From assembly GCA_028276365.1 (NCBI GenBank), contig JAPYWL010000009.1:1-39636 (forward strand): a DNA stretch of 39,636 bases. Reading direction: 5' to 3'. Each line of letters begins with the position of its first letter. Positions within the stretch are counted from its first letter, which is position 1. Both the position numbers and the translations under genes were made by a program. Under the pieces are notes generated by a model. The model saw only the letters and a program-made list of their open reading frames with translations, was not told the origin of the DNA and searched no databases. Source of the DNA: Deltaproteobacteria bacterium. GTDB taxonomy: Bacteria > DRYD01. Of this stretch, positions 8,946-19,876 are shown one piece after another.

Positions 8946-9863
8946 GTGAATATTAAAGTTTGTAATAAATGCAAGACAGAAAATGATGAGAGTTATAATT
9001 ATTGTTTTTCTTGTGGGTATCCTTTAAATGAAGCTATAAAAGAGAAAGAAATAATAAGATTATTGGGGATATCTTTTGGATTAGAAGTTTATAATATGTT
9101 GGATAAACTAATTAATATATATGAGAGTATTTTATATGAGAGGCCGTATTATGCTGATGTTAGGTATAGGTGTGCTTTAGCTTATGAAATAAAAGGGGAT
9201 TATGAAAAAGCTATTTACCATCTAAATGAGGCTTTAAAAATTAATCCTGATTATATTCAGGCTAGATCAAAGTTAGCTGATATTTATGTTATTTTAGGTA
9301 ATTATCAGGAAGCTCTTATTGAGTATAAAAATTTATTAAATACAAAGGTAAGGTATACTTTTGCTGATGTACATAACAATATAGGAGTTATTTATGAGAA
9401 GCAGGGGAATGTAAAGCAGGCTAAAGCTTATTATCAAAAAGCTATATCACTTAATCCTAAGTTTGCTAAACCTTATTATAATTTAGGTAATATATATTAT
9501 GAAAAAGGTGATTATGAGCAGGCTATTGCTCACTATAAAAAAGCTTTATCTTTAAAATTAGAGATCCCAGAAGTTTATAATAATCTTGCTTTAGCTTATT
9601 ATAAATTAAACAATTTACAGGAAACTGAAAATAATTTTTTAAATGCAATAAAACTAGATCCCCTTTTCTTTGATGCTTACTATAACATAGTTTTATTTTA
9701 TATTCAAACTAATAATTTTCAAAATGCTAAAAAATATTTAGATATATTAAAACAAAGATATCCTTCTAATTATGAAATAAATTATTTGGAAAAGAATTTA
9801 GATAAAAAAATGAAGGAAACTATAAAAGATGAAATTATTGAAGAAAAAGGTAAAGGAATGTAA
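8946..9863 (+). CDS. Zinc-ribbon and TPR-repeat protein
   Basis: A 305-residue scaffold-type protein. The start is GTG at 8946, with a good ribosome site GGTGGTGAT just upstream; the overlapping ATG at 8944 runs straight into TGA. A zinc ribbon C6-x2-C9...C20-x2-C23 is followed by about six tetratricopeptide repeats from residue 69 to 275 (for example GDYEKAIYHLNEALKINP, GNVKQAKAYYQKAISLNP and GDYEQAIAHYKKALSL). There is no signal peptide, so it should be cytoplasmic. TPR proteins bind other proteins; the partner is not known. It is the first of three consecutive genes with TPR-like helices, next to a J-domain protein, which suggests a shared assembly or chaperone-related job. Confidence 0.85.
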   Translation: MNIKVCNKCKTENDESYNYCFSCGYPLNEAIKEKEIIRLLGISFGLEVYNMLDKLINIYESILYERPYYADVRYRCALAYEIKGDYEKAIYHLNEALKINPDYIQARSKLADIYVILGNYQEALIEYKNLLNTKVRYTFADVHNNIGVIYEKQGNVKQAKAYYQKAISLNPKFAKPYYNLGNIYYEKGDYEQAIAHYKKALSLKLEIPEVYNNLALAYYKLNNLQETENNFLNAIKLDPLFFDAYYNIVLFYIQTNNFQNAKKYLDILKQRYPSNYEINYLEKNLDKKMKETIKDEIIEEKGKGM

Positions 9864-9930
9864 AAGAATATAAAATGATGTAAAATAAAATTATAAAATT
9901 ATAAAATTAATATTTATATTGGGGGAAAAT

Positions 9931-10551
9931 ATGAAAAGTGGAAAATATAAACAAAGTTTAAATCAAGCAATAAAGATATTAAGTGATTTAGGTATTTCTA
10001 CGGACCCTTTTATAAATTTTAATATAAAGCCAATTGATTTTTATAATTCTATTAATGATGATAATTATACTAAGGAATTAATTAATTTTGTAGTTAATAA
10101 AACTAATAATAAAAATTATGAAATTTTCTTTAAAACTCATGCTAAAAATTATTTAGATCATCTTTTTAAGTCTTATTCTATAATTGAATTATCAATGGAA
10201 AAAGAAGAGGAAAAAGAAGAAGAAAGAAAAAGAAATAGGTTTAAATCTTCTGATTCTAAATTAGAATTTTCTGGTAATCCATTAGGATATTTAGTAAAAG
10301 AAGGTGAAAATGATCTTCAAAAAGCTATTAAATTAATAGAAGAAGCTAACATTTTATATAAGGAAAAGAAATATATTCAATGTAGAGAGATTCTTTTAAG
10401 AGCTTATAACTATAATGCCTTTAATGTAGATTTGTTGTATAATTTATTTTTAATCAATTATATAATAGGGGATTTTGTATTAGCTAATGATTTTTTAAAT
10501 AAATTATTGCTTATAGAGAATATTAAAGAATTAGAATATTTTAGATTTTAA
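9931..10551 (+). CDS. Unknown protein with TPR-like C-terminus
   Basis: I do not recognise the N-terminal half. The start is taken as ATG 9931 because a GGGGG Shine-Dalgarno lies 6-10 bases upstream; an earlier in-frame TTG at 9919 overlaps that ribosome site. The 206-residue protein has a helical N-terminal domain (about 1-80), a highly charged Glu/Lys linker (about 86-105), and a C-terminal pair of helical hairpins from about residue 125, KAIKLIEEANILYKEKKY and NVDLLYNLFLINYIIGDF, that resemble TPR units. The flanking genes also encode TPR proteins, so the three may form one operon and perhaps one complex. Confidence 0.65.
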   Translation: MKSGKYKQSLNQAIKILSDLGISTDPFINFNIKPIDFYNSINDDNYTKELINFVVNKTNNKNYEIFFKTHAKNYLDHLFKSYSIIELSMEKEEEKEEERKRNRFKSSDSKLEFSGNPLGYLVKEGENDLQKAIKLIEEANILYKEKKYIQCREILLRAYNYNAFNVDLLYNLFLINYIIGDFVLANDFLNKLLLIENIKELEYFRF

Positions 10552-10614
10552 AGATGTTTTTGAATTAAAGATAAAGCAAAGTAAAAATATATAATTGGAA
10601 GGGGTTAGTTTTTT

Positions 10615-11229
10615 ATGAGTAAATTACCGGATAAAGATTATTATAAATTATTAGAGGTTTCTCCTTTAGCTAGTCAAAGTGAGATTCAACAAGCTTTTAG
10701 AAAATTGGCAAGAAAATATCATCCAGATACTACTCAGAATCCTGTTGAGAAAAAGAGATTACAAGAAATTTATCAGAAATTAGTGGATGCACATCAGTTC
10801 CTTAAGGATGAGGAAAAAAGAAAAGAATACGATAATAATGTTATTTTTAGATTTAGGAATTTAACAAAAAGTCAATTAAAATCTAAGGCTGCTAATATTG
10901 AAAAAGAGGAGCCTTGGTGGAAGAAATTGCTTTCAATAGGTAAGAAAGAAAAGAAAGAAGGGGATCCTATTAAAGAAGCTGAACAGTTGTTTTTCTTAGG
11001 GATGTCTATGGTAGGAAAGCCGGATGAGAAAATGATAAGATCTGCTATCCCTTATTTTGAAAAAGCTTATAAACTTAATCCTAATTTATTGGAAGCTTTA
11101 TTTAATACTGCTTTAGGTTATTATAAAGTAGGGGAATTTGAAAAAGCTAAACAACTACTTAAAGAATATTTATCTAAAAGACCTTCAGATCAAGCTGCTG
11201 AAATTTTTTTCAGACTTATTAATTGGTAA
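10615..11229 (+). CDS. J-domain (DnaJ-like) protein with TPR tail
   Basis: A 204-residue Hsp70 co-chaperone. The J domain spans residues 7-73 (DYYKLLEVSPLASQSEIQQA...) with the essential HPD at 36-38 and a typical helix IV ending KEYD. It lacks the Gly/Phe and zinc-finger regions of true DnaJ. After a basic linker (about 75-120), residues 121-204 form about two TPR units (MIRSAIPYFEKAYKLNP and GEFEKAKQLLKEYLSKRP). Such type III J proteins recruit DnaK to a specific client or site; here the TPR probably chooses it. The ribosome site GGAAGGGG is clear. It is 63 bp after the unknown-TPR gene and 30 bp before miaA. Confidence 0.9.
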   Translation: MSKLPDKDYYKLLEVSPLASQSEIQQAFRKLARKYHPDTTQNPVEKKRLQEIYQKLVDAHQFLKDEEKRKEYDNNVIFRFRNLTKSQLKSKAANIEKEEPWWKKLLSIGKKEKKEGDPIKEAEQLFFLGMSMVGKPDEKMIRSAIPYFEKAYKLNPNLLEALFNTALGYYKVGEFEKAKQLLKEYLSKRPSDQAAEIFFRLINW

Positions 11230-11259
11230 ATTCTATAAAAAAAGTATGTAATAAATAAT

Positions 11260-12207
11260 GTGATAATAATAATAACGGGACCGACTGCTATCGGCAAAAC
11301 TAACTTATCTTTAGTGTTATTTCAAAAAATATCTAAGAAATTTGGAGATACTTTTATTTTATCAGTTGATAGTAGACAGGTATATAGGTATCTTGATATT
11401 GGTACTGATAAAGTATCAAAAGAGATTAGAAAAACTATACCTCATTATTTTATAGATTCTTTTACTTTAGATTACGAATTCTCTTTATACGATTTCCTTA
11501 ACATTACTAAAAAAATAATTGATTTTATAAAGAAAAATAATTTAAATTTGATAATGGTTGGGGGTACTATTTTATATATTTATTCTCTTGTTAATGATTT
11601 TGATTTACCTCCTACAAACTATAACATAAGAAAAAAATATGAAAACTATGATTTACCTACTTTGAAAGAAATTTTAAATAAGATAGATAAAAATATACTT
11701 TCATTTTATCCTGATTTAGATAAAAGAAGAATAATAAGATATATTGAAATCTTTGAATTAACTAATAAAAGTATATTACAAATAATTAATGAGCAAAAAA
11801 GCAAGAAATTTTCTAATTTTATTGATGCTATTTTTGTACTTAATAATGATAGAAATATAATTTATGAGAATATAAATAATAGAGTAGATAGACAGATAAA
11901 GGATGGTTTAATTGATGAGGTTAAATTTATTTTAAAAAAATATCCTAAAGACAGAAAAGCATTAAAAACTTTTGGATATATGGAAATAATAGAATATTTA
12001 GAAAATAAGGTTTCTTTAGAGCAAGCTATAGATAATATTAAAAAGAACACTCGCCATTTTGCTAAAAGACAATTAACTTTCCTTAAAAAATTAGATTCTA
12101 ATTCTAATCCTTTTAAAATTCATAAACTATATATAAAAAATTTAAATTATGATCAAATATCTGACATTATTATAAAAACAATTAATAACTATAATAACTT
12201 GACATAG
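11260..12207 (+). CDS. miaA: tRNA dimethylallyltransferase MiaA
   Basis: MiaA adds a dimethylallyl group to A37 of tRNAs that read U-starting codons. Motifs seen in 315 residues: P-loop GPTAIGKT (7-14), substrate motif DSRQVYRYLDIGTDK (37-51), GGT (101-103), GYMEIIEYL, and the C-terminal KRQLTFLKK. The start is GTG at 11260 inside AATGTGATA; the overlapping ATG at 11258 is followed at once by TGA, so GTG is correct. No Shine-Dalgarno is seen. The lnt ATG begins on the base after the miaA stop, so translation is probably coupled. Confidence 0.95.
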   Translation: MIIIITGPTAIGKTNLSLVLFQKISKKFGDTFILSVDSRQVYRYLDIGTDKVSKEIRKTIPHYFIDSFTLDYEFSLYDFLNITKKIIDFIKKNNLNLIMVGGTILYIYSLVNDFDLPPTNYNIRKKYENYDLPTLKEILNKIDKNILSFYPDLDKRRIIRYIEIFELTNKSILQIINEQKSKKFSNFIDAIFVLNNDRNIIYENINNRVDRQIKDGLIDEVKFILKKYPKDRKALKTFGYMEIIEYLENKVSLEQAIDNIKKNTRHFAKRQLTFLKKLDSNSNPFKIHKLYIKNLNYDQISDIIIKTINNYNNLT

Positions 12208-13827
12208 ATGAGTATTTTATTTAAGCAGATTAATTTTTATACTTCATTCCAAGTATTAATTAAAAACAAAGTAGTATTTTATCTTTTGTTTTTTGTTTTA
12301 TATTTTTTGGTTTTTTATTTTGATGAATTAAATATATCTTTTTTAGTATTTATTTTTAATAATTTGTTTTTAATATTTTTTTCTTTTATTTTTTTTTATT
12401 TTTTAATTACTTTTAAGGGGCCTAAAGGGGAAATTTTATATATTTCTTTAGGCTTAGGAGTAATTAATGGATTGTGGATTATTTTTTTATTTAAATATAT
12501 TAATTGGATTTACGCATTTTTAGGCTTTATTTTAGCTGCTTTTATTTTAAGTATCTTTTGGTATTTTAAATTTATATTTTTTTATTTGGTTTTTGCTAAA
12601 TTTAAAGGGAAATTTTTTCCTACCACTTTTACTACTAAATTTATAAATAACTTAGTTATATATTTTTTTTTAAGTATTTTTTTTTCTTTTTATTATGTTT
12701 TTATTGAATTTATTCAATATAATTTAAAGGATTTAGATATGTCATTTTGTATGACATATTTTACCCAAAGTTCAAATTATTTTTTCTTTTGGCTTTTTAA
12801 GATCAATCCTTTCTTAGTTACTTTTATTACCATTTTTATAGTTACTTTTTTAGCTTTTATTTTATATGAATTATTTATTTCTCTTGAAAGTAAAAAAACT
12901 AATTATCAATTGGATATCCAAAAAAATCAAATGAAAGAGATTTCTAAAAATTATTTTTATTTAATTGCTTTCTTGTTTAGTATTTATTTTATTGTTAATT
13001 TCTTTAGTTATATTTATTTTAAAGCTATTTCTAAAAATAAAGCATTACTTTTAGAAAATAAATTGCTAAAAGATAACGTAGAATTTATTTTAATAAGTAC
13101 TAATATTGATTCTTATTTTAATGAATTTAATAAAAGAAATTATGAAGAACTTTTTGATAAATTAAGAAAAATAAATAAGGAAATGTATAATGAAAAAAAT
13201 AAGATTAAAGTGGTTTTGATTCCAGAAGGATCTTTAATTAAAAATTATGACACTTTATTTTATTTAGAAAATTACAAAAAAACTAAATTATTTAACATAT
13301 TTAGTGAATTTGTATTTGAATATCTTGTTTTTAATACTATTGCTGTTGATACGGATTTTAATATATATAATTCCATTGTATTATATAATAAGCAAGAAGG
13401 GAAGTTTAATTTTTATCTAAAGAGATATTTGGTTCCTTTTGGGGAATATTATCCAAATTGGTTTTTAAAAATATTTGGATTTTTAGATATAGATAATTTA
13501 AAGTATAAATCATATTCTTCGGGATTTTATTTTAAAGATAATCGAAATTATTTTAAAATTAAGGATATTAGTTTTAAGGTATTGATTTGTTTTGAAAGTT
13601 TTAAATATGAAATGAAATCTGATATTGATAAAAAAATTGATTTTATATTAGTTTCTTCTAATGATATGTGGTTTAAAAATTTATTTATGGATAGCTTACA
13701 TTTAAAATCCATTAAGATTTTATCAATTTATAGTGATTTAGCTGTTATTTTTAATGCCAATGGGAATAAAAATGTAGTAATTTCTATTTCTAATTTTTCT
13801 TCATTAAGAAATATAAAGATATATTAA
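12208..13827 (+). CDS. lnt: Apolipoprotein N-acyltransferase Lnt
   Basis: Lnt transfers the third acyl chain to the N-terminal Cys of lipoproteins in the inner membrane, so its presence argues for a diderm cell. The 539 residues have the expected order: hydrophobic membrane segments in 1-225, another at about 248-270, then the nitrilase-type domain. The catalytic triad can be placed: Glu340 (LIPEGS), Lys405 (YLKRYLVPFGEY) and Cys461 (VLICFES). The SNDMWF motif (484-489) matches the family NDxWF. The membrane part is extremely Phe-rich, close to poly-Phe in places, as expected for T-rich codons. It is coupled to miaA and is convergent with ligA, with only 18 bp between the stops and no hairpin terminator visible. 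Confidence 0.92.
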   Translation: MSILFKQINFYTSFQVLIKNKVVFYLLFFVLYFLVFYFDELNISFLVFIFNNLFLIFFSFIFFYFLITFKGPKGEILYISLGLGVINGLWIIFLFKYINWIYAFLGFILAAFILSIFWYFKFIFFYLVFAKFKGKFFPTTFTTKFINNLVIYFFLSIFFSFYYVFIEFIQYNLKDLDMSFCMTYFTQSSNYFFFWLFKINPFLVTFITIFIVTFLAFILYELFISLESKKTNYQLDIQKNQMKEISKNYFYLIAFLFSIYFIVNFFSYIYFKAISKNKALLLENKLLKDNVEFILISTNIDSYFNEFNKRNYEELFDKLRKINKEMYNEKNKIKVVLIPEGSLIKNYDTLFYLENYKKTKLFNIFSEFVFEYLVFNTIAVDTDFNIYNSIVLYNKQEGKFNFYLKRYLVPFGEYYPNWFLKIFGFLDIDNLKYKSYSSGFYFKDNRNYFKIKDISFKVLICFESFKYEMKSDIDKKIDFILVSSNDMWFKNLFMDSLHLKSIKILSIYSDLAVIFNANGNKNVVISISNFSSLRNIKIY

Positions 13828-13845
13828 TTGTACTTTGTTTAATAT

Positions 13846-15918
<2,073 letters not shown>

Positions 15919-15937
15919 TTATAAAAAAAATACAAGA

Positions 15938-16384
15938 TTAGACTTTATCAGGGATCTTAAAATTAGCAAATTCTAATATATTATAATCTTTAATAAAATT
16001 AAATAAGCTTTCAAAAAATATATAAAAATTATTTGTAAAATGTTGAGTAATAAATATATACCCAATACTTTCCATTTTGAATAATAATTTTAAGTTAATT
16101 AAATTATTTATTTCTAAATTTTCTTCATTTATTATTAATTTAAAGAGGTTTCTTTGTTTGAATTCGTATTCATTTAATTTTTCATAATAAAATAATATTA
16201 ACCAAAAAGTGTTATTATTATCATATATGAAATCTTCTAATTTAAAAAGAACAAAACCTGTATTATTGATATCTTTTTTTATTTCTTTATTTAGTAAATT
16301 ACTTAAATTAGATTTTATTTTATTTAGAATTTCATTTTTAGTTTCTTTTGTAATATTATTAAAATTAATCTTAGAGTTTATCAT
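15938..16384 (-). CDS. Unknown protein upstream of ligA
   Basis: A 148-residue protein I do not recognise. It has an N-terminal Lys/Asn-rich helix (about 1-40) and then alternating beta strands and hydrophobic aromatic helices (TFWLILFYYEKL, IGYIFITQHF, FYIFFESLFNFI). There is no signal peptide and no Cys. The shape would fit a small alpha/beta domain, but no motif supports a function. It sits between nuoF (34 bp) and ligA (19 bp) on the same strand, so it is likely co-transcribed with one or both. Confidence 0.6.
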   Translation of the reverse strand: MINSKINFNNITKETKNEILNKIKSNLSNLLNKEIKKDINNTGFVLFKLEDFIYDNNNTFWLILFYYEKLNEYEFKQRNLFKLIINEENLEINNLINLKLLFKMESIGYIFITQHFTNNFYIFFESLFNFIKDYNILEFANFKIPDKV

Positions 16385-16418
16385 TTTTTATATATTTTTT
16401 ATTTTTTAAATTTTTATC

Positions 16419-17894
16419 CTAAGTATTTAATTCGGTTTTAATTTTAAATTCATCGGGAAAGTATTTCATAGCGGTAACTAATGGTATAGGAGCGGCTTGT
16501 CCTAAGCCACATAAACTAACTTTCATAATGAACTCATTTATTTCATTTAAGTTTTCGGGTAGAGGTTTGGAATTATTTAGTAAATCACTTAGAATATTAG
16601 TTAATTTAACGGTTCCAACTCTACAAGGGATACATTGACCGCAACTTTCATCAGCAAAGAATTTCATCAAATACATTACTAATTCTACTATATTTTGGTT
16701 AAATGGTATTACATATAAAGCTCCTGAACCTACCATCGCTCCTAATTTATATACTTCATCATAATCATATAAAGTATTTATGTAATCCTTAGCTACAATT
16801 CCTCCTGAAGGACCTCCTATTAGTAAACCTTTGATTTCTCCTTTAGTTCCAAAACCAATTTTTTCTATTATTTCTGATATTTTAACTCCAAAGGGTACTT
16901 CATTAACACACGGGTTATTAATAAAACCTGTTAATGAAATCATTTTTGTACCTTTGGAATTATTTATTCCAATTGATGAATATTCTTTCCCACCATAATA
17001 GACTATATAAGGTAATGTTGCTAGAGTTTCTACATTATTTATTAAAGTAGGTTTTTTAAATAATCCTATATTAACGGGGTATGGAGGTTTATTTCTTGGG
17101 AAGGCTTTTTTACCTTCTATAACTTCTAACATAGCACTTTCTTCACCAGCTATATACGAACTTGGGGATCTCCTTATTTCTATATCAAATTCTTTACTTA
17201 TATAGCTAAAAATGCCTTTATTTCTTATTGAATTTATAGCATTAGTTAATCTTTGAATAGCTAATTTACCTTTATGATTCACAAAAATATAAGCTTTTTT
17301 AGCTTTGATTATATATGAAGCTATTAATATACCTTCTATTATACTAAATGGATTAGATTCTGCTAAAATATGGTTATTATAAGAACCTACTTCTCCTTCT
17401 TCTAAGTTAGCTACTAAGTATTTTGTATCAGATTCTGAACTTTTAACTGCTTGTATTTTTTTATAAGTAGGGAAAGCAGCGCCTCCACGTCCCCTTAATC
17501 CACTAACCTCTATTTCTTTTATTAAATCATCTTCATTAATATTTAATGATTTTTCAAAACCTTTTAAACCACCTACTTTAATATAACTATCTAAATCATC
17601 AGGATCTAATTCATCGTTATTTTTCATTAAAATCTTTCCATTTTTGTTAAAATCTAAACTCTGAATGTTATTAAGTAAATCCGGATTATTATAAATATCT
17701 TTTAAGATTTTTTTGTTAATGGGGATTAATTTGTTATTAACAAAAGCTACAGGTGCAAAACCACAATATCCTAAACATCCACATTTAGTTTCTTCAAATT
17801 CTATACCTTCTTGTTTTAATTCATTTAGAATATTTTTGATTTTATAATAACAATTAGAAGCACTACAATATTTTAGTTTTAGTTTTTTATTCAT
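16419..17894 (-). CDS. nuoF: NuoF-like NADH-binding flavoprotein subunit
   Basis: The NADH/FMN/[4Fe-4S] subunit of a NADH-linked complex. In 491 residues: an N-terminal thioredoxin-like [2Fe-2S] domain with C10, C15, C40 and C44; the NADH/FMN region GLRGRGGAAFPTYKK (132-146); EEGEVGSYN (165-173); SYIAGEESAMLEVIEGKK (246-263); and the 4Fe-4S site DESCGQCIPC (C418, C421, C424) with C462. The extra 2x[4Fe-4S] C-terminal domain found in HydB of electron-bifurcating hydrogenases is absent. The N-terminal ferredoxin-like extension resembles hydrogenase- and formate-dehydrogenase-linked NuoF homologues (HndC, HydB, FdsB) more than respiratory NuoF. No other Nuo, hydrogenase or formate dehydrogenase subunit is in the window. 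It has a fair ribosome site (GAGAGGAAAG). Confidence 0.88.
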   Translation of the reverse strand: MNKKLKLKYCSASNCYYKIKNILNELKQEGIEFEETKCGCLGYCGFAPVAFVNNKLIPINKKILKDIYNNPDLLNNIQSLDFNKNGKILMKNNDELDPDDLDSYIKVGGLKGFEKSLNINEDDLIKEIEVSGLRGRGGAAFPTYKKIQAVKSSESDTKYLVANLEEGEVGSYNNHILAESNPFSIIEGILIASYIIKAKKAYIFVNHKGKLAIQRLTNAINSIRNKGIFSYISKEFDIEIRRSPSSYIAGEESAMLEVIEGKKAFPRNKPPYPVNIGLFKKPTLINNVETLATLPYIVYYGGKEYSSIGINNSKGTKMISLTGFINNPCVNEVPFGVKISEIIEKIGFGTKGEIKGLLIGGPSGGIVAKDYINTLYDYDEVYKLGAMVGSGALYVIPFNQNIVELVMYLMKFFADESCGQCIPCRVGTVKLTNILSDLLNNSKPLPENLNEINEFIMKVSLCGLGQAAPIPLVTAMKYFPDEFKIKTELNT

Positions 17895-18018
17895 TTTTAC
17901 TTTCCTCTCTTTTTGTGATTTTATAGCTTTCCAATTTTTAATAACAGATTATTATTTAAAAAACTAATTTTATTTGTTTATCTTTTTTCTTTTATCTATT
18001 CCCTTTAATCTTATTGTT

Positions 18019-18468
18019 TTATATTTTTATTTTGCTATTTATTTTTTCTATAATTACTTCTTTATTAGCGTTTAAAATTATTTCATCATTAACATAAACT
18101 ACAGGATATTGAGCACAACATTTAAAACAATAACCTGTGCTTACTAAAACATTACTATCTTCTTTATAGTATTCTTTTAATTCATCTATTAGTTCTTTAG
18201 CTCCGTTAAAATAACAACTTATTCCATTACAAATATTTATTTTAATTCCCTTAGGTTTTTCAAATTTAAATTCATTAAAAAAAGATAAATTAGAGAAAGC
18301 TTCTGAGTAAGGAATATTAAGTTTTTTACATAATTCTTGGAGTATATATTTAGGTATATAACCATATTCATTGAGTATATCAAAGCCCATTTCAATTAAA
18401 TAAGTTTTATCGTTATTATATTTTTTTATTAAAGAATCTATAAATTCTAAATCTTTTTCTTCAAGCAT
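18019..18468 (-). CDS. nuoE: NuoE-like [2Fe-2S] subunit
   Basis: A 149-residue 24-kDa-type subunit that pairs with NuoF to pass electrons between NADH and a further centre. The N-terminal helical bundle (YGYIPKYILQELCKKLNIP) is followed by the thioredoxin-like [2Fe-2S] domain with C80-x4-C85 (NICNGISC) and C114-x3-C118 (YCFKCC), the family spacing. A perfect AGGAGGT lies upstream of the ATG. nuoF follows 124 bp downstream and the 2-oxoacid oxidoreductase gene is 63 bp upstream. Confidence 0.9.
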   Translation of the reverse strand: MLEEKDLEFIDSLIKKYNNDKTYLIEMGFDILNEYGYIPKYILQELCKKLNIPYSEAFSNLSFFNEFKFEKPKGIKINICNGISCYFNGAKELIDELKEYYKEDSNVLVSTGYCFKCCAQYPVVYVNDEIILNANKEVIIEKINSKIKI

Positions 18469-18531
18469 TATTACCTCCTTATTTAAAAATAAATATTAAA
18501 TAAATATTTAATGAATTTTATAGAAATTTAA

Positions 18532-19831
<1,300 letters not shown>

Positions 19832-19876
19832 AATTACCTCCTTTATATTTAAATTATGTTTATTATTTTTTAAATT

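Noticed and set aside
12737-12759. Perfect 9-bp hairpin inside lnt
   Set aside because: Several such hairpins are expected by chance in 40 kb of this composition, and it lies within coding sequence with no clear role.
13828-13845. Bidirectional terminator between lnt and ligA
   Set aside because: The 18-bp gap is A/T-rich but contains no stem.
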